NCBI GenBank assembly: GCA_002293625.1
Contig: DBDP01000168.1
Span: forward strand, 1-13,565
Direction: 5' to 3'
From: Clostridiales bacterium UBA929
GTDB lineage: Bacteria > Bacillota > Clostridia > Oscillospirales > UBA929
DNA length: 13,565 bases
Shown here: in pieces, positions 1 through 6,972 of the stretch
How positions within the stretch are numbered: position 1 is the stretch's first letter
Layout: the number at the start of each line of letters is the position of its first letter
Notes under the pieces: generated by a model
Databases searched by the model: none
Told to the model about the DNA's origin: nothing
What the model saw: the letters and a program-made list of their open reading frames with translations, nothing else
Program-made: the position numbers and the translations under genes

Positions 1-40
1 TAGCCGCCAACTTCTCATAAAATCGAAAGGAGCCAGAACA

Positions 41-1198
41 ATGGGTTACGAAGATGTATTGCAATCCATTCCCGTAAGCGAGTATCAAGACCGCGTGGCG
101 CGGACAAAGCAAAAGATGCAGCAGGAAGGCTTGGACGGATTGCTGGTCTACTCCGATTCCGCGCGTATGAGCAACGTTCGTTGGCTGTCCGACTACCGCG
201 CCTTTGACGGTGTGTTCCCGTATCCCGCGATGGTTTATGTGCCGCTTTCCGGCGAACCGATCCTTCTTGCCGAGGGCAGCCTTGTCGGCTACGCCTCCGA
301 CAAAACATGGATGAGCGACACCCGCGGCATCCGTCAGGAACTGGGGAACATCGTTAAGGGTTTCGCGGCAAAGCATCCGGGCGCGAAGCTTGGTCTTTCC
401 GGTTCGAAATACTGCGCGCTTGAGTTCTACGAAATGATCATGGAGAACATCGGTAACGCTAAACTGGAAAAAACCATGCTCATCGAGACATTGAAATCGG
501 TCAAGAGCGAGCGGGAGATCCGCAACATGAAGGTTGCCGCCGATCTGGCCGACAGGGGCCTGTGGAAGATTAAAGAGCTTCTGGAATGTGAAGTGGGGCT
601 GACCGAGCGCGAAGTCGTGCGTCAGGCTATGGCGGAGATGTTCCGTTTGGGCGCCGACAGCAAGTCCTTTGATATCATGGTGCAGTCCGGGATCAACGCG
701 GAGCAGTGGTTCCTCGCGTATCCCACCGACAAGATCGTCACGAGAGGCGAAACCATTTTGGTGGACATCGGCTGCCGCTTCAACGATTACTCTTCGGATA
801 TGGCGCGCGGTATCGGCTACGGCGAAATGACCGCCGCGCAGGAAAAACTGCTCGACACCTGCCTGAAAGCGTGGGAAGAGGGCATGGCGGGGCTGCGTCC
901 CGGCATGACCGGCAAAGAGGCCGACGTGGCAGCGAACCGCGTGATGATGGAAGCCGGGTATGTGCATTTCGCGGGCGAAGGACGCGGCTGCGCGCATTCC
1001 ACCGGCATGGATCCCGAAGAGGAAATTCCCACGATCGGTCCGAACAGCGACGATGTGCTTCAGGTCAACCAAACCTTCTGTTTTGAAATTACCCTTATGG
1101 AGCCGGGCGTGGGCGGTACCCGCATAGAGGACACCGTCGTGCTGCGCTCCGACGGGCCGGAGAGCCTGACAAACTTCCCGCGGGTTAACCGCTGGTAA
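41..1198 (+). CDS. M24 family metallopeptidase (Xaa-Pro aminopeptidase/creatinase-like)
   Basis: Predicted cytoplasmic metallohydrolase of 385 residues with a creatinase-type N-terminal domain (about 1-150) and a pita-bread catalytic domain (about 160-385). The five expected dinuclear-metal ligands are visible: Asp242 (VDIG), Asp253 (SSD), His319 (AHSTG), Glu354 (MEPG) and Glu363 (RIEDT). The second conserved histidine of the usual GHGIGxxxHE block is missing: the stretch reads HSTGMDPEEEIP, with Glu near 326 and one extra residue. It may therefore be a non-peptidase M24 hydrolase acting on a small amide and not a prolidase; the substrate cannot be read from sequence. The start is supported by AAAGGAG at 26-32, 8 bp upstream. 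Stop codons at 1-3 and 18-20 show that any upstream gene ends before it. The next gene begins 162 bp downstream, so a shared transcript is possible but not shown. Family is firm, function open. Confidence 0.9.
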   Translation: MGYEDVLQSIPVSEYQDRVARTKQKMQQEGLDGLLVYSDSARMSNVRWLSDYRAFDGVFPYPAMVYVPLSGEPILLAEGSLVGYASDKTWMSDTRGIRQELGNIVKGFAAKHPGAKLGLSGSKYCALEFYEMIMENIGNAKLEKTMLIETLKSVKSEREIRNMKVAADLADRGLWKIKELLECEVGLTEREVVRQAMAEMFRLGADSKSFDIMVQSGINAEQWFLAYPTDKIVTRGETILVDIGCRFNDYSSDMARGIGYGEMTAAQEKLLDTCLKAWEEGMAGLRPGMTGKEADVAANRVMMEAGYVHFAGEGRGCAHSTGMDPEEEIPTIGPNSDDVLQVNQTFCFEITLMEPGVGGTRIEDTVVLRSDGPESLTNFPRVNRW

Positions 1199-1206
1199 TC
1201 TCTCCG

Positions 1207-1235
1207 CTGATAAAACGGGAGGCAAGGGAGATAAT
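1207..1235 (+). promoter_or_regulatory. Candidate sigma-A promoter for the ABC/two-component unit
   Basis: CTGATA (1207-1212, 4 of 6 matches to the -35 consensus) and GATAAT (1230-1235, 5 of 6) are separated by 17 bp. Transcription would start near 1242 and give a leader of roughly 118 nt that contains the hairpins at 1249-1264 and 1293-1328. The prediction rests on motif and spacing only. Confidence 0.4.
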
Positions 1236-1292
1236 AAAGGTGTAATGACCGCGGAGAGCCGCGGAACGGGTTGAAACAGGCGGCTTTCGGCA

Positions 1293-1328
1293 GGGCTGTG
1301 CGTAGCGTTTTTGCGCTGCGCACAGCTC
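1293..1328 (+). promoter_or_regulatory. Strong leader hairpin upstream of the ABC ATPase gene
   Basis: The arms at 1296-1307 (CTGTGCGTAGCG) and 1314-1325 (CGCTGCGCACAG) pair over 12 positions with one U.G wobble around a TTTTTG loop. The stem extends outward through G1295-C1326, G1294.U1327 and G1293-C1328, giving 15 pairs. It ends 32 bp before the ATPase start. No run of T follows it, so it is not a plain intrinsic terminator. It may be an mRNA-stability element or part of a leader control. A smaller perfect hairpin (CCGCGG-AGAG-CCGCGG, 1249-1264) lies upstream in the same leader. Confidence 0.55.
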
Positions 1329-1360
1329 CGGTTTGTCGTTATGAGTGGGGAGACGCCTTT

Positions 1361-2842
1361 ATGAAGAAAGAATTACTTCGCGCGAGCCATCTCACCCTCA
1401 GCCGAAATGCCGATAGGATTCTCTCCGGCATTTCGTTTTGCCTGTATGAAGGGGAGATTCTGGGGATCACCGGAATCAACGGTGTGGGGAAAACGATGCT
1501 GGCGCAAATCCTTGCGGGCGTGACGACGCCGGATTCGGGGCGTTTGTTTTTGGACAACGCCGAACTGGATCTCCAGTCGCCGAGGGACGCGATACGCAGC
1601 AAGATCGGCTATGTGGCGGAAACCCCGCAGTTTTTGGCCAACATGACGGTGGCGGAGAACTTGATTATCGGGATGGACAAAGAGGCAAGGCTGTATCGCA
1701 GCCGGCGCGCGCTCAATGAGAACGCGCGCCGAATCCTGTCGCGTTATCGTTTTAACGTAAACCCGAAGGCGATGCCGGATTCTCTGTCCTATTTTCAATT
1801 GAAAGCGGTGCAGATCGCGCGGCAGCTGGCCGCGCGGCCGCGCGTTTTGGTGTTTGACGGGCTGGCGGATTCCTTTTCCGATAACGAACTGGAGGATTTG
1901 CTGACAATCTTCGCTCAGATGACGGCGGAGGGAACCGCGATTATTTACACGTCCCATAACTATGAAGACGTTATCCGTTTGGCAGACCGTATATTGGTGC
2001 TGCGAAGCTCGTGCCTGATCGCCGAAGTGCCGAAGGAGCGTTTTAACAGGGACAGTATAAAGTGTCTGATGTACGGAGAAGAGACGCATACGAAGCCCCC
2101 GGAAAGAGCGGGGGGAGAGAGAAGCGAGGTATTCCGGGTCAGCGGACTGAGTGCCGGTTCGCTCGATTCCCTTTCGTTTTCCGTGCGGCTTGGTGAAATT
2201 TTGGGAATTACGGAGCTTTCCGGGAACGGACGCTCCGTTTTGGCGGAGTGTCTTTGCGGCGATATCCCAATACGGAGCGGAAACGTCTATATAGACGGGG
2301 TTGCCCGGAGGATCGAATCACCGCGCGACGCAATCAACAGCGGCATCGGGTTGTATTATGAGAAAAGAAATAAAATGCTGCTGAATGACCGCGACCCCGT
2401 CTTTATGAACATTTCGGCGGGCGTCCTTGAGCGAATCAGCGCCGCAGGAGTTTTGAGCCGAGCAAAGGAAGAGGTTCTGACCCGGGAGTACTGCGCCCGC
2501 TTTGGTATCCGCGGCGACCTCCGGCAAAAAATTGGGAGCCTAAACGGCTCGGCTCTCGCGAAAATCGCATTGGCGCGCTGTATGACCGGCAACCCGCGTA
2601 TCCTGATTCTGAATGAACCGAACCGGGAGCTTGACGGCAGAAGCATCGTGACACTGCGAAACATCCTTGAGGAAATTAGGCACACCTGCGGGATTATCAT
2701 CATTTTTTCCAAAATCGACGCGCTTTCAAAGCACTGCGACCGCACGCTTGTAATCCACAAAAACAAGAGTGTCGGAGAAATTGGCAAAGGAATGCTTTCT
2801 TACGAGGAAATCCTTCGCGTGATCGAGGGGGGCGGCAAGTGA
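1361..2842 (+). CDS. Tandem ABC ATPase, RbsA/MglA (CUT2) type, with degenerate catalytic motifs
   Basis: A 493-residue protein with two ABC domains (about 5-240 and 255-490), the layout of sugar-importer ATPases such as RbsA and MglA. Domain 1 has an intact Walker A (G38-T45) and H-loop (His199). Its signature is LSYFQ (142-146) with no glycine pair, and its Walker B VLVFDG (162-167) has Gly in place of the catalytic Glu. Domain 2 has ELSGNGRS (285-292), where the Lys-to-Arg change is usual for this family. Its signature is LNGSALAK (394-401) and its Walker B ILILNEP has Asn418 for Asp. The ATG at 1361 is preferred over an in-frame ATG at 1271, because GTGGGGAG lies just upstream of 1361 and residue 1 then matches the family's N-terminus. 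It overlaps the response-regulator gene by 4 bp. No permease or binding protein is encoded nearby. I infer a regulatory or weakly hydrolysing ATPase; a divergent import motor with partners elsewhere is the alternative. Confidence 0.85.
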   Translation: MKKELLRASHLTLSRNADRILSGISFCLYEGEILGITGINGVGKTMLAQILAGVTTPDSGRLFLDNAELDLQSPRDAIRSKIGYVAETPQFLANMTVAENLIIGMDKEARLYRSRRALNENARRILSRYRFNVNPKAMPDSLSYFQLKAVQIARQLAARPRVLVFDGLADSFSDNELEDLLTIFAQMTAEGTAIIYTSHNYEDVIRLADRILVLRSSCLIAEVPKERFNRDSIKCLMYGEETHTKPPERAGGERSEVFRVSGLSAGSLDSLSFSVRLGEILGITELSGNGRSVLAECLCGDIPIRSGNVYIDGVARRIESPRDAINSGIGLYYEKRNKMLLNDRDPVFMNISAGVLERISAAGVLSRAKEEVLTREYCARFGIRGDLRQKIGSLNGSALAKIALARCMTGNPRILILNEPNRELDGRSIVTLRNILEEIRHTCGIIIIFSKIDALSKHCDRTLVIHKNKSVGEIGKGMLSYEEILRVIEGGGK

Positions 2843-4428
2843 TTGACGTCGTAATTATCGACGATGAAATATGGGTGACAAGGCTCCTTGAAAAGCTGAT
2901 CCCGTGGGAGGCTCTCGGCTTTCGGATCGTTGGCGTGTATCATGACGGGCAGGAGGGATTGGCTGGGATCCTAGAACTGCACCCGCATCTGGTGCTTACC
3001 GATATCCGTATGCCGGGCATTATGGGGCTGGAAATTATGCGGGAGGTTCAGGAGAGCGGCGAGAACCCCATGTTTATCATCATCAGCGGATACAGCGATT
3101 TTGAATACGCTCAGACCGCCTTGTCCTACGGCGCTCTCGGCTATTTACTGAAACCGATTGATCAGCAAGAACTGGAAAAGTATATAGATAAAGTACAAAA
3201 CCTTCACACACAAAAGCAGCGTAAACAGCAGGACGAGCAGGCTCTGCAAAACTCTGTGGGGGAGATGATGGAGAGTCTTAGGGAACGTATCTTTTTCAAC
3301 TTGTTTGAGGGACTGGGGAATCCCGACGAGGACGTTTCCTCGTTGAACTCTATTTTGCGCCTGAACTTCATTCATGGTGAATACACCGTCGCGGGAGTGT
3401 TTCTGGATCCTACGGAACGTGCGGATGAGGTAAAAGAGCTGATCACCCGCACCATTTGGAAGGTCAATCTTCCGGCCTACTGTTACGAGATGCTGAGCCT
3501 GCCTATGCCACGGGAAATGCTGCTGGTGTTAAATTATGCCGAAGGAACCGTGCGCAAGATTGAGCAGTCGCTATCCCGGATGTTTGACGAGACGCTGTCC
3601 TCCAGACCAACGTGCGGGGTGACGCTGGGGATCGGCGAACCTGTACGCACGATCGGCGAACTTTCGCAAAGCTACCGCCAAATGCGTGAAATGCAGATGA
3701 CGCGTCTTGTGCGCGGAACCAACCGCGTTTACAACAGCCGAACCGAACCGCATACCGCCCAAGAAGAAAGCCAGATGCTGTATCCCAGCTTTGATATCAG
3801 TCTCAAACAGGCGTTTAACAGCGGTCAGGCGGATGACGTTGCAAAATTGTCGGGATTCGCCGTCGACCGCTTTATGGCAAAAGCGCAAAAATACCCCGCG
3901 CTGCTGATGCGCGGTATCAACCGGCTCTTGGCTTTGTATGAGAGTAACGCGTCGGTTGCCGCCGAAAAACACCGCGATCTCTTTTCGGAGAAGCGGCGTC
4001 TGCTTGCGTCCGCCGACTCCGTCGCGCAGGTCAAGCATATACTGGGGGCTGTCGCGGCGCAGCTGATCGCCGCGCGGGCGGGCAGCGAAGCCGTTACGGG
4101 CGCTTCGGCGGTGCGAAAGGCGCTGGAGTATATTGACAACAGCTACACGCAGGATATTAGCCTAAGCGAAGTGGCCGAGGTGGTGCATCTGAACCCGAAT
4201 TATTTCAGCGAGGTGTTTAAGCGGGAAACCGGGATAAATTTCAAGGAGCACCTCATATCAAAGCGTATCGGCTCCGCGAAAGAGTTGCTGCGAAACCCGG
4301 CGTATAAGCTCACGGAGATTGCGGAATCGGTAGGTTATAACGATACGAAGAACTTTGGGAAATCGTTTAAGAAAATCGTCGGTGTAACTCCGATGGAGTA
4401 CAGAAAGCTGATGACGGGCAATGAGTAG
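2839..4428 (+). CDS. YesN-like response regulator with REC and AraC-type HTH domains
   Basis: Cytoplasmic transcription factor of 529 residues. The N-terminal receiver domain (about 1-120) has the acidic pair Asp8-Asp9, phospho-acceptor Asp55 (LTDIRMPG), Ser83 and Lys105 (LLKPID). All key residues are present, so phosphorylation should work. A long middle segment (about 125-420) resembles the linker regions of YesN-type regulators and includes a GIGEP..SYRQMREM stretch. The C-terminal 105 residues form an AraC-family double helix-turn-helix (SLSEVAEVVHLNPNYFSEVF, then LTEIAESVGYND..NFGKSFKK). Translation starts at GTG 2839, which overlaps the ATPase stop (GTGA), with a G-rich ribosome site at 2826-2832, so it is probably translationally coupled. 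It is followed directly by its likely kinase. Its targets are not visible in the window; autoregulation or control of a remote transport operon is an inference. Confidence 0.93.
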   Translation: MIDVVIIDDEIWVTRLLEKLIPWEALGFRIVGVYHDGQEGLAGILELHPHLVLTDIRMPGIMGLEIMREVQESGENPMFIIISGYSDFEYAQTALSYGALGYLLKPIDQQELEKYIDKVQNLHTQKQRKQQDEQALQNSVGEMMESLRERIFFNLFEGLGNPDEDVSSLNSILRLNFIHGEYTVAGVFLDPTERADEVKELITRTIWKVNLPAYCYEMLSLPMPREMLLVLNYAEGTVRKIEQSLSRMFDETLSSRPTCGVTLGIGEPVRTIGELSQSYRQMREMQMTRLVRGTNRVYNSRTEPHTAQEESQMLYPSFDISLKQAFNSGQADDVAKLSGFAVDRFMAKAQKYPALLMRGINRLLALYESNASVAAEKHRDLFSEKRRLLASADSVAQVKHILGAVAAQLIAARAGSEAVTGASAVRKALEYIDNSYTQDISLSEVAEVVHLNPNYFSEVFKRETGINFKEHLISKRIGSAKELLRNPAYKLTEIAESVGYNDTKNFGKSFKKIVGVTPMEYRKLMTGNE

Positions 4429-5452
4429 GAAGAAAAAATCCATACGGAATATGCTCCGTTTTCAACTTGTCAGTACGGCGCTGTTATTTCTTGCGTGCCT
4501 GCTGCTCGCCCGCCGGATCGGCGCGTGGCAAAAGCTCTTCGGCGAAGGGAGGCTCACGCCGGATAACATACTGGCTGTAAGCGTGATACTGGCTTGTGTC
4601 GTCAATATCTATATATTTGTTCGTCTGATTTTCCGTACCGTCACCGATTTGGAAAGGCTTGTAAGCACACTCCAAGAAGCGGCGGAACGTTCCGGCGCGA
4701 ATTTTGACGATATTATAGGAGATTCGAAATATAGTAATCTAACCGGGTTGCTGCAATTTTTATTGCAGCGAGAGGCGTCGGCGCAAATCATGACCAAGCA
4801 GGCGGAGATCAACGCGCTGCAAAACCAAATCAATCCGCATTTTCTGTATAATACGCTTGAGACGATTCGCGGGCAAGCGCTGTGCAGCGGAGAGCTGCAA
4901 ATCGCGGAGACCACAAAAGCTCTTGCCGATATATTCCGCTACAACATCAGCAAAAAAGGCACGATGATTCACTTTGCGGAAGAACTGGCCAACATAGACA
5001 GTTATATCAAAATCCAGCGGATTCGCTTCAACGATAAATTCGAGCTGGATTCCCAAGTGGATGAGGACACAAGGAACATTTTGATCCCCAAGCTGTTGGT
5101 GCAGCCGGTCATCGAAAACGCGCTCCGGCACGGTTTGGAACCGAAATCCGGGAAAGGGCGGATTGTTCTGCGGGCGTTCCGCACCGAGAAGAGGCTGGAG
5201 ATTTCCGTGCGGGATGACGGCATCGGTATGCCGCCGGAAAAACTGATCGGGTTGAATCAAAAGCTCTCTGCGCAGTACGCGGGAAACATAGAAACAATCC
5301 GCCAAGAGAGCAATATCGGTTTGGAAAACGTCAATGACCGCATCAAACTGATATACGGGAAGGATTACGGCGTTTCCGTATTAAGCTCACAAAACGCCGG
5401 GACAACGGTCATGCTGTCACTGGGGATTGTCAGCGGCGAACCGGCGGAGTGA
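4421..5452 (+). CDS. YesM-like sensor histidine kinase with minimal sensor region
   Basis: Membrane histidine kinase of 343 residues. Two transmembrane segments (about 12-31 and 49-71) enclose an extracytoplasmic loop of only about 17 residues. Family members usually carry a large Cache-type sensor and total about 550-600 residues. A HAMP-like or coiled stretch (about 72-125) leads to the His_kinase domain with the phosphorylated His140 in NPHFLYNTLE. The HATPase domain follows, with N-box QPVIENALRHG (Asn233), DDGIGMP (265-271) and a G2 loop NIGLENVNDRI. All catalytic motifs look intact. The ATG at 4421 overlaps the response-regulator stop by 8 bp, so the two form a cognate pair. With so little sensor outside the membrane, the signal may arrive from a membrane partner, from inside the membrane or from the adjacent ABC protein; this is inference. 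Confidence 0.93.
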   Translation: MSRKKKSIRNMLRFQLVSTALLFLACLLLARRIGAWQKLFGEGRLTPDNILAVSVILACVVNIYIFVRLIFRTVTDLERLVSTLQEAAERSGANFDDIIGDSKYSNLTGLLQFLLQREASAQIMTKQAEINALQNQINPHFLYNTLETIRGQALCSGELQIAETTKALADIFRYNISKKGTMIHFAEELANIDSYIKIQRIRFNDKFELDSQVDEDTRNILIPKLLVQPVIENALRHGLEPKSGKGRIVLRAFRTEKRLEISVRDDGIGMPPEKLIGLNQKLSAQYAGNIETIRQESNIGLENVNDRIKLIYGKDYGVSVLSSQNAGTTVMLSLGIVSGEPAE

Positions 5453-5547
5453 TTCGTCTTTTACGCGGTTCGGTTACACGCGAAGAATTACCGGTTACAT
5501 CATTCTCTATACCATGGGGGAAAACTAAATGCTGTTACCAAAATGAT

Positions 5548-5580
5548 AGAACGCTAGAACCATTGCGGTTCTAGCGTTCT
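5548..5580 (-). terminator. Hairpin just 3' of tRNA-Thr, probable terminator
   Basis: A perfect 14-bp inverted repeat (AGAACGCTAGAACC at 5548-5561 and its complement at 5567-5580) surrounds a 5-nt loop. On the minus strand it lies one base after the tRNA CCA end and is followed by ATCATTTTGG, a short and impure U-tract. On the plus strand no T-run follows, so it is unlikely to end the kinase transcript. Confidence 0.6.
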
Positions 5581-5581
5581 G

Positions 5582-5657
5582 TGGAGCTACCGAAGAGACT
5601 CGAACTCTTGACCTGCTGATTACGAATCAGCTGCTCTACCGGCTGAGCTACGGTAGC
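5582..5657 (-). tRNA. tRNA-Thr (anticodon CGU)
   Basis: The minus strand folds into a full cloverleaf of 76 nt with an encoded CCA. The acceptor stem is GCTACCG/CGGTAGC with discriminator T. The D arm is GCTC..GAGC, the anticodon arm GCTGA-TTCGTAA-TCAGC, and the T arm AAGAG-TTCGAGT-CTCTT. The anticodon CGT at positions 34-36 reads ACG threonine codons. A37 and U36 fit the rule for t6A modification. It has its own promoter and lies downstream of, and on the same strand as, a tRNA methylthiotransferase gene. Confidence 0.96.
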
Positions 5658-5677
5658 GCTTTATTTGCGGCTTTTGC

Positions 5678-5707
5678 AGTATAGCATATGGGGGAGGCGT
5701 TTGTCAA
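5678..5707 (-). promoter_or_regulatory. Promoter of the tRNA-Thr gene
   Basis: On the minus strand a perfect TTGACA (-35, 5702-5707) is followed after 18 bp by TATACT (-10, 5678-5683), which is preceded by TGC as an extended -10. The expected start near 5671 lies about 14 nt before the mature tRNA 5' end. It sits between the mtaB stop and the tRNA, so the tRNA can be made independently of mtaB. Confidence 0.8.
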
Positions 5708-5763
5708 GTCAAAGGTTCTTTTCGAGTTTCCCCATTTCTCCATTTCATCGCAACCGATAAAAA

Positions 5764-6843
5764 TCAAATTATTTTTGAAATAGGTTTAGGAAACACCTCC
5801 GACAGACGCCGCGCCCGTTCCGCTTTTATAGCGCGGGACAACTGACCCGGCATTTCAGCAGCGGGAGTACCAAGACGCCGCGAATAGGGGAAAATATGTA
5901 ACCCGTTTGGTTTTAGAGATTGCAATGCATAGAAGGTTTCTAAAAAATTTTCTTCGGTTTCCCCGGGAAATCCCACAATAATATCGGCGGTGATCACGGC
6001 GTCTTTCCACGCGTAGCGAAGCCGGGAAAACGAAAGATAAATATCCTCAACGGTATACCGCCGCCCCATAGCAGACAAAATCGTATCGCAGCAGCTTTGT
6101 AAAGAGAGATGAAATACGGGTAAGAAGTTGCTTTCCGCTCCCAATGTCTCGGTAAACTCTGTGTCGGTACGGCGCGGGTCGAGCGAACTCAAACGAACAG
6201 GCAAAGGCGCAACGGTGCGACAGACAGCGGCGGCCAGAGCGGGCAGAGATGGGCGGTAGGATGCGATCTCAATGCCGGTCAGCACAATCTCTATCGCGCC
6301 GTCAGCAGCTGCGTTTCGCGCGGCGGAGAGAATACTCTCCGTGTTACGAGAACGGGCGTGTCCCCGCGCGTCGGGGACTTTGCAATACGTGCAGCGATTG
6401 TCGCAGCCGTCCTGTATACGGATATATGCGCGGCTCCGCCCGAGAGGACGCGCATCGGGCAAGGTGTCCTCAAACTCGCCCGGCAGAGCTTTCGGAAGAC
6501 GGGCGGACACTCGCGCTTCCAGCGCCTCTATGAACCCCGCACGATTTGCCGTACCGCCGATCAAGTCAATACCTTTCAAAGCGTCCAGCGACTCGGTCTG
6601 CGGCAGACAACCGCAGACGGCAAGAATCGCGTTCGGGAACTGCTTTCGTAAACGGCGTATAGCATTGCGGGATTTTTTATCTGCGGTGGACGTGACGGAG
6701 CAAGTATTGATAATCAGGGCGTCGCAGGTTTCCGCCTCGGCAGGGGAGAGGACTTCGTGTCCGTGACGCCGAAGCAGCTCCGCCATCCCGGCGCTCTCGG
6801 CTTGATTGGTACGGCAACCCAATGTGGTGATTACAATCTGCAT
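5764..6843 (-). CDS. mtaB: MtaB-type tRNA methylthiotransferase, lacking the TRAM domain
   Basis: Radical-SAM methylthiotransferase of 359 residues. The N-terminal UPF0004 domain (about 1-115) carries the three cluster-binding cysteines Cys10, Cys48 and Cys79 (GCRTNQAES, NTCSVT, CGCLPQ). The radical-SAM domain (about 135-340) has Cys147, Cys151 and Cys154 in CDNRCTYC followed by KVPDARGHARSR. The GCRTNQAE start is typical of MtaB (YqeV), which converts t6A37 to ms2t6A37 in tRNA; MiaB and RimO are the alternatives but fit less well. Family members are usually about 430-450 residues and end in a TRAM RNA-binding domain. Here the protein stops right after the AERARRLSEVF helix, and neither the other frames nor the 57 bp before the tRNA promoter encode a TRAM domain. 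The start is supported by AAGGA upstream of ATG 6843. All catalytic cysteines remain, so activity with altered tRNA binding is plausible. Confidence 0.88.
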   Translation of the reverse strand: MQIVITTLGCRTNQAESAGMAELLRRHGHEVLSPAEAETCDALIINTCSVTSTADKKSRNAIRRLRKQFPNAILAVCGCLPQTESLDALKGIDLIGGTANRAGFIEALEARVSARLPKALPGEFEDTLPDARPLGRSRAYIRIQDGCDNRCTYCKVPDARGHARSRNTESILSAARNAAADGAIEIVLTGIEIASYRPSLPALAAAVCRTVAPLPVRLSSLDPRRTDTEFTETLGAESNFLPVFHLSLQSCCDTILSAMGRRYTVEDIYLSFSRLRYAWKDAVITADIIVGFPGETEENFLETFYALQSLKPNGLHIFPYSRRLGTPAAEMPGQLSRAIKAERARRLSEVFPKPISKII

Positions 6844-6913
6844 TATTGTATCCTTTTGTGTATTATTACCGAATCGGCAAAGAAGCGCCCGTATTTTTTG
6901 GAGGGAACGCGCC

Positions 6914-6941
6914 TTGCGTTTTTCAGATATGGGTGTATAAT
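6914..6941 (+). promoter_or_regulatory. Promoter of the HPr-like gene
   Basis: TTGCGT (6914-6919) and a perfect TATAAT (6936-6941) are 16 bp apart. Transcription would begin near 6948, just upstream of the strong AGGAGGTG ribosome site at 6960-6967. Spacing is one base short of ideal and the -35 is partial. Confidence 0.6.
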
Positions 6942-6972
6942 AAAAGAAGTATCATAGAGAGGAGGTGAAGAC

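Noticed and set aside
1271..1360. N-terminal extension of the tandem ABC ATPase starting at ATG 1271
   Set aside because: It has no ribosome site, contains the strong hairpin at 1293-1328, and adds 30 residues unlike the family. ATG 1361 has a proper ribosome site.
1373..2089. Minus-strand frame of 238 codons opposite the ABC ATPase
   Set aside because: Arg- and Gln-rich with no motifs; the opposite strand encodes a clear ABC domain.
5453..5547. Plus-strand terminator for the kinase transcript
   Set aside because: Only short CGCG pairings and two copies of CGGTTACA are seen, with no stem followed by a T-run.
5700..5766. Possible frameshifted TRAM domain after mtaB
   Set aside because: The other two frames carry stops or unrelated residues, and fewer than 60 bp remain before the tRNA promoter, so a hidden TRAM domain cannot fit.
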